Position numbers and translations under genes: made by a program
Part shown: piece after piece, positions 22,312-33,600 of the stretch
Position numbering within the stretch: position 1 is the first letter of the stretch
How the letters are laid out: each line of letters begins with the position of its first letter
Notes under the pieces: generated by a model
Told to the model about the DNA's origin: nothing
Database searches by the model: none
Seen by the model: the letters and a program-made list of their open reading frames with translations, nothing else
NCBI RefSeq assembly: GCF_010093595.1
Contig: NW_022985447.1
Location: 1,343,523 to 1,407,522, forward strand
Length of the DNA stretch: 64,000 nucleotides
Direction: 5' to 3'
Source: Mytilinidion resinicola
Lineage: Eukaryota; Ascomycota; Dothideomycetes; Mytilinidiales; Mytilinidiaceae

Positions 22312-24145
22312 ATGTCCAGCGGTGTTGACGTCCGACGACGTCCAGGAATCTGGTCTTACCTGAGCTTCTCCTCGAGCCCTCGCCGCCGCACCTCCGTCTC
22401 GCTACCGCGCAACAACAACGCCCAGGATCCCTTTGAGAAGGCCGACCGTCACTCAGGACACGGCCCGTCAGGATCAGGCTTCATGAACGATATCAAGGCT
22501 GCGGGGATGAATCAGGGGCAGCGGACACGATATCTGAAGGCGGGCGGCATTCTCGCCTTCATCCTCCTTATTTTCTTCTATCTCGCGCCTAGACATGGCA
22601 GTGGTATGTCCTAACTCGCTCCCAAAGCCCCTGACTTCCATCCATGTTCTGACAACCCCTAGATACAGGCCCTTTCCCCGGTGGAGATACCGCGTCAGAC
22701 CCTACATTGGCAACGACAAAGTGCAAGAAGTCCTTCGACTCCCACAAGCCCCTCATCCAGTACGCCCTCATGATCGACGCTGGCAGCACTGGCTCACGCA
22801 TCCACGTATACCGTTTTAACAATTGCGGCTCAACTCCCGAGTTGGAAGATGAGGTATTCGAGATGACCGCGAAGAAGGAGGGCGGCTCTGGCTTGAGCTC
22901 ATACGGCGAGAAGGCTGAAGAGGCCGCGGCCAGTTTGGATGTCCTGATGGACGTTGCTGTGAAGCACGTCCCCGACAAAATCAAGAAGTGCACCCCAGTT
23001 GCCGTCAAGGCGACTGCCGGCCTTCGCAAACTTGGCCCTGAAAAAAGTGACAACATCCTGAAAGCTGTTAGACACCGCTTGGAGACTAAGTACCCCTTCC
23101 CCGTTGTTTCTGACGAGAATGGAGGCGTGGAGGTTATGGAAGGCAAAGACGAAGGTGTCTACGCCTGGATCACAGCCAATTACCTCCTAGGGAAGATTGG
23201 TGGCCCGGACAAGTCCCCGACCGCAGCTGTCCTTGATCTTGGTGGTGGATCCACTCAGATCGTTTTCGAGCCTACCTTTAGGGATAGCAAGACTGGCGGT
23301 ATGCCCGAGAAGCTGGCCGACGGTGACCACAAGTACGAACTCAGCTTCGGCGGCCGCAAGTTCGAGCTTTACCAACACTCCTACCTAGGCTACGGTCTGA
23401 TGGAAGCCCGCAACAACCTCCACAACGTCGTCATCAACGCCACCTACGAGGAAAACAAATCGACTGACGCCTCCACCTGGTTATCCAAGCCTGTCCTCAA
23501 CCCCTGCATCGCTCCCGGTATGTCCAAGGAGGTCACCGTTAGTCTAGGCGCTGCCCACCCTCTCGGCGAGTCCGTCACTGTCAACATGACCGGCCCAACA
23601 GACGGCTCGCCAGCCCAATGCCGCGCCCTCGCCGAGAAGACCCTCGAGAAAGACGCTGATTGCAAGCTTGCCCCATGCGCCTTCCGCGGCGTCCATCAGC
23701 CCTCGCTCGAGAAGACGTTCGCTCGCGAAGACGTTTTCCTCTTCTCCTACTTCTACGACCGCACGCAGCCTCTCGGTATGCCAGAGTCTTTCACGCTAGC
23801 CGAGCTCAAAGACCTTACTCACCGCGTCTGCCACGGCGAGGAGGCCTGGGACGTCTTCCACAGCATCGAGGGTGCCTTGGATGAGTTGAGGGGCCGAGCG
23901 GATCATTGTTTGGATCTGAATTTCATGCTTGCGCTGCTGCATACTGGGTATGAGATGCCGATTGAACGTGAAGTTAAGATCGCGAAGAAGATCAAGGGGA
24001 ACGAGTTAGGATGGTGTTTGGGTGCTAGGTATGTTCTCTCCTTTCTCTGCCAAGTGATACTGCAATTACTAACAATCTCTTCAGCTTGCCATTACTTAAT
24101 AAGGAGTCAGGATGGCAGTGCAGGATCAAGGATGTCACGCAGTAG
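22312..24145 (+). CDS. GDA1: GDA1/CD39-family Golgi nucleoside diphosphatase (guanosine diphosphatase), 572 aa
   Basis: Exons 22312-22603, 22663-24028, 24085-24145; introns of 59 and 56 nt, frame closes to 572 residues. Residues 77-93 form a single membrane anchor after a ~76-residue cytosolic tail, so this is a type II Golgi protein. The apyrase-conserved regions are all visible: LMIDAGSTGSRIHVYRF (~132-148), AVKATAGLRKL (~209-219), EGVYAWITANYLLG (~261-274), LDLGGGSTQIVFEP (~288-301) and the C-terminal LGWCLGASLPLL, which is split by the last intron. The enzyme hydrolyses GDP to GMP in the Golgi lumen, feeding the GDP-mannose/GMP antiporter for protein and lipid mannosylation. The ATG at 22312 gives the expected short tail before the anchor. 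Confidence 0.93.
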
Positions 24146-24434
24146 ATGTCTGAAATTAAACGGAGAGCGACGAGCGACGATGAATAATGCATTGGATCGG
24201 CGTTTAAGTTTCTTTTTCTCTTCTTCTCCCCTGCCTTGTAGAGCTTCTATTGCGTTATTCTTCGCATCATCTCTTTCCATCAGGAACATTTGTGTCTCAT
24301 GGGTCATGTGCATTATAAAGATGTATCATATCATCAATCGCATTGCTTTTCCACGAAACCCATCTATCTCCCTGGCCACTCGCGTGCTTTCACAGCTTCT
24401 CTCTGTCAACCCATCCTCTCAACAACGGACCGCG

Positions 24435-25578
24435 CTACAACACCGCCTTCCCCTCCGCCTCCCCATGCATCGCTGTAATCCTGTCTCTACTCCTCCCAAC
24501 CCCCTCTTCCCACGCTCCATACCGCTCCCCACACCACCGTTCCACCCCCTCCACCCCATTCTCCTCAATCCACCCCGCCAACCCCACAGCATCCCCCACC
24601 GCCCCATTCGCCCCCTCGCCCCCCAAAATCGCCTCCGCGTGCCCCGCATCCCCGACCAATACCACCCCCTTCCCTGCCAGCTTCGTCAACTCCTCCGACG
24701 GCACGAGGAGCGCGCGCATCAGCCAGTGGAGCACCCGCTCCCCCCTCACCTTCTCCCCGTCGAAGACATCCCGAAACGGCTGCGGGAGGGCCTGGAGCTG
24801 CGCGAGCTCGGCGTACGACGCCTCCGGGATCTGCGTTGCGCTGGACACGGGACGGGTGGGGTTGAAGCACGGGTCTGCGGGCGGGGCGGGGCGCGAGTAG
24901 GTCCAGCTGAGCGTCGTGGTGTTGGCTGTTTGCGCGACTAGGGCGATACTCAACAGAGCGTCGCCAATTTTGTGCGCGATGGCTAAGGGGATGGGGGAGG
25001 ATGCGAAGGCGGCCGCGTAGAGCTCCTCGAACACCTCGTTGGAGAGTTCGCGGCGGCCGTTGAAGGCGACGTAGGGCAGGATCTGTGGCGCTATAGCGGG
25101 GAGGAGGGCAGCGCGGGCGGCGGAGTGCACGCCGTCTGCGGCGATGACGAGGCCGGGTGTGTGGATCTCGGGGGGCGTTTGTGAAGTGGAGGTGTTTCGA
25201 AGCGGGTTGCGAGGCGGTGGATGGGGTGAGGGAGATGTGGGAGAGTTGGTGGTTGGTTTGGATGGCTAGGGGTTTGCGGAGGAGGGCTTCGAGGCGGCCG
25301 CGGTGGACTCGCATCTCCTTTCTCGAAGCGTCGCCGTCTTGGCTTGGCGTAAGAGAGCTAGCTACTCCGACCCGCTCGAGGAAGACGCGCTCTGAGATTC
25401 CTAGCTCTTTACATAATGCCCGATACGTAGACGCGTATAACGTAATAGCGTAGTTGTTTCGGGCTGGGGTTGGGGAACGGTCGTAGAGGTGGAAAGGGAT
25501 GCCGCGTTTGAGCAGGCATTGGGAGAGCGTTAAGCCTGCGATGCCGGTGCCCAGTATGGTTATGGGATGGGCGGACAT
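24435..25578 (-). pseudogene. FAD-dependent monooxygenase with one frameshift
   Basis: The start at 25578 gives a Rossmann FAD-binding segment (ITILGTGIAGLTLSQCLLKR, ending HLYDRS), a Phe/Tyr-rich helix and RGRLEALLRK. Near 25,170-25,175 (six G on the plus strand, C on the coding strand) the reading frame jumps: upstream residues end in a basic nonsense stretch, while the other frame continues sensibly as LVIAADGVHSAARAALLP (the DG motif) to the GD motif GVVLVGDAGHA with GEGANGA, and stops at 24435. One extra C in the run explains it. Family members are class A flavin monooxygenases (NADPH-dependent hydroxylases of aromatic or related compounds). It may be a real pseudogene or a homopolymer sequencing error. 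It converges on GDA1 with a 289-nt gap. Confidence 0.75.
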
Positions 25579-25940
25579 TGTGATGGGGAGGGAGAGGGAA
25601 TCAATCAGTTTTGGGATTGGATTGAGGTGAAGAATGCTCTAGTAGTAGCGGCGGCTCGGGCTGGGTCGTTCGAGGAGTAGATGAGGATGGGGATGTGATT
25701 TGAGAAGATGATTCGCAGAAGGACGTGGGTTGGTGTGAGGGTTTCCGCAACTGATTTGAGTTCTTCTTCCATGTCCAGCAACCAGGCCAGAAGCATGAAT
25801 GAAAAAAAGGATGCAATATGCAAATATGTACCCTCCATCGCTCAACGCCCAACCCGACGTGCGAGAAGAGCAGCTGAACAACAAAGGCACCGCGACCTAA
25901 ATTGAGGTAAAGGTGGCACGGTGTGGTTTTACTCTCGCTT
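25579..25940. other. 5' flank of the monooxygenase
   Basis: Short overlapping ORFs without recognisable domain; nothing further seen. Confidence 0.35.
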
Positions 25941-25989
25941 CACTGTATACACTTGCTCGTCCTGGGAGTGGAGACGGCATGCTCTAGCT

Positions 25990-26420
25990 TGATAGGAAGC
26001 GGATAAGATTTCCCCCAGAAGTTCACAAGACAACACCGAAGTGAGTCGAAAATATCCCTCAGAGCCCACGAGACAACACCGAAGTGCGTCGAAAGAGATC
26101 CCCCAGAACCCACGTATCAGATTGCCGATGATGCCAAAGTGGACTTTAGCCAGAGCCGGAGCTCCGTAATGTTGGCAACTGAGAGTTGAGCGCACCGGAG
26201 TGCGTCAACACGCATTCCCCTAGAAACCCACGAAAACAACCCTTAGAGCCCGGAATCAGAATGTCGATGATGCGAAGGTAGACCTCCGCCAGGTAGACCC
26301 TGTGATGTTGACAACTGAGAGCCAGCAGCAAGGCTGCGGCTTTGGTCGCGAAGAGAGTCGATGGTGACTTGGGCGAAGCCTCTCCAGCTACAACCACGAA
26401 TGGCGTCAACTTTGGGCCGA
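25990..26420. repeat. degenerate direct repeats (149-bp and ~46-bp spacing)
   Basis: A block with the word RTCAGAWTGYCGATGATG, a GTAGACCTCCGCC-like word and GATGTTGRCAACTGAGAG occurs at about 26,119-26,190 and again at about 26,266-26,330, an offset of 149 bp. In addition AGACAACACCGAAGTGMGTCGAAA occurs twice near 26,026 and 26,072. Copies are imperfect. Confidence 0.6.
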
Positions 26421-26599
26421 GCCTCCGGAAACCGGTGAAACTTCTCGCTGTTCGATGCTACAGGAATGGGACGTCTGCAGGCTTGCTGAGGCCTAGCCTC
26501 GGTGACGTCTCAAAACAGAGAACGTTGGTGAGGTATGACCTCGGTGAAGCCTCTGTAGAGAGAACTTGAGTAGCCGAGTGACGTGCACAAGGTATTTGG

Positions 26600-26850
26600 A
26601 GCATTTGCTCGTAATTTGTCCAAGTGATATGGCACAAGGAATTGGGCTCATGGCCTGAAATTTGAGCGTGATAGCTTGAAGATTTTGAGTGCCTGCAGGA
26701 CTCGATGCCTTTGAACGTGGGCGTGCTGCCTCCGAGCTTGGACTAAATAGCCTCTGAACTTGAGCTTGCTGCCTCTGAACTTGGGCGAATTGATCTCTGA
26801 ACTTGAGGGCGTGACCTCGAAGAACTTTGAAATTGGTTGAGCGCGGGGGC
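26600..26850. repeat. short-unit degenerate minisatellite
   Basis: A word close to GCCTCTGAACTTGAGC recurs about every 21-28 bp (for example near 26,749, 26,772 and 26,795), with more diverged copies on either side. A 301-codon minus-strand ORF (26493-27398) spans this and the next repeat; it has no recognisable domain and I do not call it a gene. Confidence 0.5.
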
Positions 26851-27014
26851 TCGATTGGAACATCTTTGAGCAGCGCCTGGCTATCAGAGGCCGTTTCGAC
26901 CGTCGCCATGGACATTGCTGCCTGGCATCGACTGGAAGCACCGGAAAATCTGGGAAACCTGTCGTCATGCTCGGACATCTTTGGACGCGGGGGTCCTAAC
27001 TCTGTACTCTGTCG

Positions 27015-27400
27015 ACCAGCTACCCATCTTCGGCCAAACTGCGTGTGTCGCCGACGGTGAGAACCAATGGTTTCATGCCTGTCGCGAGCGGCCATCGCAA
27101 TGGCACCGTTTTGAAGAATGGCTTCTTTGGCGTGGTGACGTTTGAGTGACAATTTTGACATTTTGCTCGTGTCTGCACCAGATAGTCTGTCTTCGGCCAA
27201 CTGCGTTCGTTGTCGCCGGCTGTACTGGCCTGGTAGGTTCGTGCCTGTCGCGAACTGAATCTGCGGTGACGCCTTGTGAAGCTTTCCACTTTGTCTGGGA
27301 GAGCCTGAGTGACTATGGTATTCGGTACTCTGCCTCAGCTTTGAGTCTGTTCGGACGTCTGTGCGTTCGCCGGTGGCGATGATGAAACTGCTGTTCAAGT
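27015..27400. repeat. degenerate tandem repeat, ~160-163-bp unit, three copies
   Basis: The word CTTCGGCCAAACTGCG at 27028 recurs as CTTCGGCCAACTGCG at 27191 (163 bp), each followed by TTTCATGCCTGTCGCGA or GTTCGTGCCTGTCGCGA. A weaker third copy starts near 27,347 (CTGTTCGGACGTCTGTGCG), about 160 bp on. Confidence 0.5.
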
Positions 27401-27611
27401 CATCCGCAATGTTCGCGAAATCTTCTTGGAGCGTAGAGGTCTTTTGAGTGAAATCTTTTCCGTGCCTTGCTTGATGATACGATGTAGCTCTGGACCGACT
27501 CTTTTGTCGAGTGCTTCATTAGCCAAAAACGGCCTGGGCCTCGTCTGGAGTCGTCCGAGGATCGTCTGCAGGTAGGATACTTCGACTTGAATCGGGCGGT
27601 CTGTTCAGTCC

Positions 27612-28050
27612 GGTGGGTGCCTCTGCGTAACACATGCCAGGGACCCGGAGGCCTGTTGCAAGTCCGAAGACTGCTCTCTGTTGGCTTCTTACTCCGGGTT
27701 TGAGCCACTAGTGGCCCTCCCCTGGTGTCGGGCGTAACCGCCTACTGCAGAGGTCCACCGACCGACGACGGTGCGACGAAACAGTGATAGCTACCAAGTT
27801 TGCCTAGCAAAAACGCCGCTACAAACGAGGTAGTATTATATATTTTAGGTGGTGGGGTACGAACCGAAGCTCCATGGGTGCCTCGAGTAAAACATGCCAG
27901 GGACCCGAAGGCCTGTTGCAAGTCGGTGACTGCTATCTATTGGCTTCTTCCTCCAGGCGCGAGCGTCAAACCGTGTCTCAGGATTTAACATCGAGGCTCG
28001 GCCTGGTGTCGGGCGATACCGCCTACTCAAAGGTCCACGAAACGACGAGA
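27612..28050. repeat. imperfect ~170-bp direct duplication, 260-bp offset
   Basis: CATGCCAGGGACCCGGAGG followed by CCTGTTGCAAGTC occurs at 27633 and, with one change, at 27893. Both copies go on with CTGCTMTCTRTTGGCTTCTT and, further on, CCTGGTGTCGGGCG. AT-rich sequence lies between the copies. This may be a decayed dispersed repeat inserted twice. Confidence 0.65.
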
Positions 28051-28535
28051 CGTCCGAGGGACCACTATATTCGACCACTCCACTTGGAGCGATCTGGAAG
28101 AACCGACATGGTATTTCTTTCGTGACCAATTCACCTGAACCGATCCTGTATTGCAGGAGGAAAGGGTGACCATGCCATTTGACACAATCCCCGATCCCCA
28201 AGAAGAGCGGACGGACGCGTCTGAGGAAGGCGATGAACGAGGGGCCATGATGGCACGAGGTAGGGAGCCGACGGGAGAGAAGGTCGACGAAGGGAACAAG
28301 ACACTCCACGGACGGAGGCCGATGATGTGGCGATGTGGTGGTCGAGCGAGGTCGACGGAAAGGTTGGTGTAGGAGAGTGGGAGATGGCTGGCAGCGGACT
28401 CATTTTGTGCGGGTGCCGCTCGGGCCTTCCGCGCTAGCTTTATCCGGCACTTGGTCTTGGCAATATCAAGTGCAAAGCATCATCGTCGCAAACCGTCGCA
28501 TATCCACAATCTTTCCTGTCCCAAGGCTCCTCGTG
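28051..28535. other. 5' region of the EF-hand-like gene
   Basis: No supported gene; the ORFs here are mutual shadows. The end of the region is the presumed leader of the EF-hand-like gene. Confidence 0.35.
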
Positions 28536-29358
28536 ATGGTAAAACACCCCTCCCAGAATTCTACTACAGAAGGCAGACTAATAACCGACTTAGCCGCCCA
28601 AACGGAAGGCCGCCTTCGCCCCACCACCAAACCCCACTCCGCAACCCGCCCGCCCCTCCAAGCTCGCGCGCGAGCATGGTATTACCGCAGCGCAGGAAGC
28701 CGAGATCCGTGAAGCCTTCTCAATCTTCGCAATACACCATCCAGACTATAAGGATGCAAAGGAGGGCGTGTTGCGCGCCGAGGACGTGCGGCGTTGTCTG
28801 ATGTATGAACTTCCCCATCTGCATTCACGTCTGCGTCTCCCTTTCACGTGCATACAAGAGAAGAAATGAGAACACGAGAACCATACTAACACGCCCACCC
28901 AATCCAGCGCTCTCTCCCTCCCACCCGCCAAACAAGACGTCAAAGAAATCCTCGAAACCCTCGACCCCCTCACCACCGGCCTGGTCCCCTTCATCCCCTT
29001 CCTCTCCTACGCCGCCATCTGCATCCATGACCGCGAGTCTGTCTCCGGCTCGCCCTCCGCGTCTCCAGAGCCCATCTCCCGGAAAGGAAAGGGAAAACAA
29101 AAAGCCGGCACCGCTCCTTCTACGACTTCCCAGCGCGAGATCAACGAAGCCTACGCGCTCTTCACGCACAATACCTCCGGCCCCATCACCTTGGCGCATC
29201 TACGGCGGGTGGCGAGAGATTTGAGAGAGGAGGTAGACGATGAGGTGCTGCGGGATATGATCAGAGAGGCGAATGGGAATGTAGCGGCGGAGGGTCTGGG
29301 TGGGGTGGGCCTGGAGGAGTTTGAGGGGGTGATGAAGAGGGCGGGGGTCTTTGGGTGA
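28536..29358 (+). CDS. EF-hand-like (centrin/calmodulin superfamily) protein, 220 aa
   Basis: Proposed exons 28536-28538 (the ATG alone), 28594-28802 and 28908-29358; total 663 nt, 220 residues. The first intron follows the start codon directly, has a CTAATAAC branch site and ends CTTAG; the protein then begins MPPKRKAAFAPPP. The conserved part starts at ITAAQEAEIREAFSIF and continues EGVLRAEDVRRCLIALSL and VKEILETLDPLTTGLVPFIP, the helix-loop-helix rhythm of paired EF-hands. A disordered Ser/Pro/Lys insert follows, then a second pair (INEAYALFTHNTSGPITLAH, DDEVLRDMIREAN). Calcium-ligand positions in the loops are mostly not Asp/Glu, so the hands are probably non-binding. Role unknown; I would not call it Cdc31 or calmodulin. 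The start is the least certain part. Confidence 0.65.
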
Positions 29359-29445
29359 GCCATAAGCTGATTTGGGGGCTGGAGTTCTTTACATTGGGGG
29401 TATTTGAATCGGGATGGGTCGGGGGTACTGCGAAGGATTTAGCAT

Positions 29446-30060
29446 GGTGTCAGGCGTCTGATATAAGGGTTATGATTTATGGACAGTGAGGAATGAATTG
29501 ATTGAAGCTACGGAAAAAGATTCAGACCGATTTGAGAGATGCATGACATCGTGGTGTCGTTACCTTTCCATAGGCCAGGCACCACGGGGCGATAACCGTG
29601 GTGTCAGGCGTCTGATACGAGGGTCCCATTTCATGGAGATTGGAAAACGAGCTAATCTTAGCTATATCAAATGCTCCTGGCCTAATTCACGACGCCCCAT
29701 TAATTACATCGTACTTTCGCTCCCTCTTTATCCTTCTGGGGTGTCCCAAACTACTCACCAAGGTGCCAGACACGTGGAATTGGAGTCACGAATAAAGGTT
29801 AGTGAACGTCTGGAATGGTAGTCCGATTCTCACTGTCCTGTTCTTTACTTTTGTAGATACTATGCTCTTTTCCTCTACATAGGCTAGAGGTTGCTCAAAA
29901 TGTTTAGTAAGGTGTCAAGCGCGTGATGTCAGCGTCACAGTTCATCATCTATTCTGAATATCCCTGTACTTTCTTCATTTGGACTCAGCTTCTAAACGGT
30001 CTAGCTGTAGGTGACGAGCAAGGGGCGACTAAGCACTAGCAGGGTAGGGCTCTGGGGCGT
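29446..30060. repeat. degenerate tandem repeat, ~150-162-bp unit, four copies
   Basis: GGTGTCAGGCGTCTGATA occurs at 29446 and 29600; related words GGTGCCAGACACGTGG and GGTGTCAAGCGCGTGATG occur at 29762 and 29911. Spacings are 154, 162 and 149 bp. Outside this word the copies are strongly diverged, though a T/C-rich tail around TGTACTTTC-like words recurs in copies 2-4. No gene seen. Confidence 0.5.
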
Positions 30061-30076
30061 AGGTACCTTTCACGCA

Positions 30077-30298
30077 GGGCATGAAAAAGGTGGCATACTC
30101 ATCAAGTACTCTGCCCGTGTGTACACCTGCCTACCACTGCTGGGGTTGCTTCAATGTATTTTCAAAACTCTAAAGAAGATAGAAGCTCTTCGCCTTGGGC
30201 TATATGGAAACTTGATGAAGCACTTCATGTAGTGGCAGGCAGGTGGACACACGGGCAGAGTATTCTACTTGATGAGTGTGCCACCTTTTCCATGCCCC
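30077..30298. repeat. large imperfect inverted repeat (hairpin / MITE-like)
   Basis: The left arm (about 30,077-30,155: GGGCATGAAAAAGGTGGCA, then CTCATCAAGTA and CTCTGCCCGTGTG) is mirrored by the right arm (about 30,210-30,298, reverse complement GGGCATGGAAAAGGTGGCA, CTCATCAAGTA, CTCTGCCCGTGTG). The loop is about 55 bp. It lies 370 bp upstream of the STAND gene. It may be a foldback element or a palindromic remnant; no target-site duplication was identified. Confidence 0.75.
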
Positions 30299-30669
30299 GT
30301 GTGCCTTTGTGCCTGTGTATCGAAACTCAAAATACCTACATATTACGACCTAGGTATATCTATATTTGTCGTATGCTGTCCGAAGACCTGCATGTACCCC
30401 CTTTTAATCCTAGAAAATCTCATGCAAGTTGCATAAGCAAAGTCATGACGTTAGGGCTCGCTCTAGTAAGGGGACGTCTCATTTGATAGATATGCCCATG
30501 TGGCGTGCGCCTTCGCCGCTCTCCATCTTGCCTACTATGCAGCCTTGCTGCGGTCGTACCCTCAGCCTAGTCGCTCTCCCTTCAGATCCTCTACCTACAT
30601 CATGCCGCTGTCCTCTGGCCCCTCTACTCCTCCATCCGCGTTTATTATCTATGTCGGCCGTCTCTCGTT

Positions 30670-33600
30670 ATGGATCCGCTGAGTGTCGTGGCCAGCATCA
30701 TCGCGGTTCTCCAGCTCTCGGCCAAAGTCCTCGCGGATTTGAACCACGTCAAGGATGCGCCGAAAGACCGCGCACAGTGCGCTATCGAGACCTCGAATCT
30801 CTACAGCCTGCTTTTCAATCTCAGGGTTCGGGTTGAGGAGGGAGACTCTCAGAAGCTATGGTACACCGCCGTCCGAGCCCTTGCAGTCGAGAATGGGCCG
30901 CTCGACCAATTCAAACAAGCGCTGGAAACGCTGCAAATTAAGATGACAGATGGAGGCCGACTGAAGAAGGCCCGCGAGGCGCTAGTGTGGAAGTTCAAGA
31001 AAGAGGAGGTCGCGAGCATATTAGATCGAATGGAGCGTTTGAAGACACTAGTAGAGATCGCGTTACAGATGGACCACTTGTAAGCTTCTGTACTAGCACT
31101 GTATAGCAACCTCGCTTATACGTATAAGCAAACTCTCTCAAGCCATCAAAGACGATACCAACTTCGTTCGGACACACGTACCTGCTATTCAATCTGGAAT
31201 AGACAAGATCCAGCTAGATCAGAACTACACGAGGCACCGCAGGCTTCTAGAATGGATATCGCCTTCAGATTATCCCGTGCAACAGTCCGACATCATAAAG
31301 CGCAGACAGGAAGGAACAGGCCAATGGTTTCTGGACGCGCCCGAGGTCACAAGATGGCTCAGTACAGCCAAGGGAACCCTCTTCTGCCCAGGAATCCCAG
31401 GAGCCGGCAAGACCATGGTAGCGGCCATCGCGATCGATTACCTATTGAGATTAGTGCAGAATAGCTCGCATGGAGTTGCTTACGTGTACTGCAACTACAA
31501 AGCTCAGGATGAGCAGGATGTTTCCAGTATGCTGGCAGCCATCCTCAAGCAGCTATTGCAGGCCCGGCCATCGCTCATAGATCTAGAGCCTGTGGAAAAA
31601 TTGCACCGGAAGCATGCTAACGAAGAGCCATCGCTTGATGAGGAGATCTCTAGCGCACTCCAAGGTGTGCTTGCAAATTACTCTACTGTCTATATTGTAA
31701 TTGATGCTCTGGATGAGTGTCGAGACAGTAACGGCGCTCGCCACCAGTTTCTGGCCAAGCTCCGAGATCTACAGGCGGGACGAGATATTCGTCTAATGGC
31801 AACCTCGCGTTTCATACCGGACATCGTAGATGCGTTTAGAGATGCGCTGGAGCTGGAGGTGCAGGCTAGTAAAGAGGATGTGAAGCGCTTTGTGGCCGGT
31901 CAGATATACCGACTGCCTAGATGCATTCAGCGCGACCTTGCGCTGCAGGAGATGGTGCAAGAAAAGATAGTGGAGTCGGTCGACGGCATGTACGCTTTTC
32001 CCTCAACACGTAAAGTGATGCAGACTTACGCGTCCTCAGGTTTCTTCTCGCTCGCCTACATACAGATTCGCTGTTAGACAAGAGGACGGCAAAAGACGTA
32101 AAGTCAACTCTAGCTAAACTCTCAAAAGCCCCAGCCGCGCTCGACGACGCGTATAGAGACGCCCTCCAAAGAATCAGAGGCCAGCTGGACGGTGATCACG
32201 AACTAGCCAAGAAAGTCCTGTCGTGGATAACGCTTGCGAAACGGCCGCTCACCACTGCTGAGATATGCTGTGCCTTGGCAGTGGAGCCAGGTGAAGAGGA
32301 GCTCGACCCGGAAAACGTGCTTGAAGTCGAAGACCTGGTATCCGTATGCGCCGGCCTTGTCGTTGTTGATCAGGAGGGTGCTGTCATCCGTCTTGTGCAC
32401 CACACTACACAAGAATACTTGGAGCAGATCAAAGATGCATGGATTCCAGGTGCTCAGTTGTACATGGCTACTACATGCCTTACGTACCTCTCCTTCAGTG
32501 CTTTCAGAAGCGGTAGCTGTTCCACTCACGAGAAATTTGAGGAGAGGCTCCGGCAAAATAAGTTTCTGGACTACGCAGCCACGCACTGGGTTAAACATGC
32601 AAGATCAGTCGAAGCTGAAGTGGCTAGCCTAGCCTGTTCGGTTCTTCTCCATAATGGCTCACTTTCGTGTGCCACACAGGTGCTGGAGGTTCGAAGAAGA
32701 GCCTCCTCCGAAGACATTCATGAAGGAACCGCTTTGCACTATGCAGCGCGATATGGATTATTTCGAATAACGCAAAAGCTCTTGCCTTCGTTAGAGGATG
32801 CGTATACGAATGTAGTTGATGCTGAAGACAGTTGGGGTCGATCTGCCTTGCTACTCGCAGCGAAGTACGGCCATAATAGAATTGCCCAGCTGCTGGTTAA
32901 CAAAGGCGCGAATTTCAACGCGCAGGGTGGAAGAAGCAACGCACTCCAGTGGGCTGCAGCTAGCGGCGATAAAGAGATAGTGAAGCTGTTAGTTAACAAG
33001 GGCGCGGACGTTAACGCAAAGGGTGGATTCTACGGCAACGCACTCCAGGCGGCCGCAGCTAACGGTCATAAAGAGATAGGAGAGCTGCTAGTTAACAAGG
33101 GCGCGGATGTTAACGCAAAGGGTGGATTCTATAACAACGCAATCTGCGCGGCTGCAGCGCATAACCATAACAAAGAGATGGTAGAGCTACTGCTTAATAA
33201 GGGCGCGGATGTCAACGCGCAGGGTGGCAGATACGGCAACGTACTCTGCGCGGCTGCAGCACATAACAAAGAGATGGTGGAGCTACTGCTTAATAAGGGC
33301 GCGGATGTCAACGCGCAGGGTGGAACATACGGCAACGCCCTCCAGGAGGCTGCAGGTAGAGGTTATAAGGAGATAGTAGAGCTACTGCTTAGCAAGGGCG
33401 CGGATGTTAACGCGCAGTGCGGATTCGACGGCAACGCACTCTGGGCGGCTGCAGCTAAAGGCCATAAAGAGATAGTAGAGGTACTACTTAGCAAGGGCGC
33501 GGATATTAACGCGCAGGGCGGAGAGCACGGTAACGCACTTCAGGCGGCTGCAAATGGAGGCCATAAAGAGGTGGTAGAGCTGCTGGTTAAGGAGGGCGCT

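Noticed and set aside
24146..24941. Continuation of the GDA1 reading frame to 24941
   Set aside because: The intron at 24029-24084 restores the conserved C-terminal LGASLPLL and ends the protein at 24145; the longer frame is antisense to the monooxygenase.
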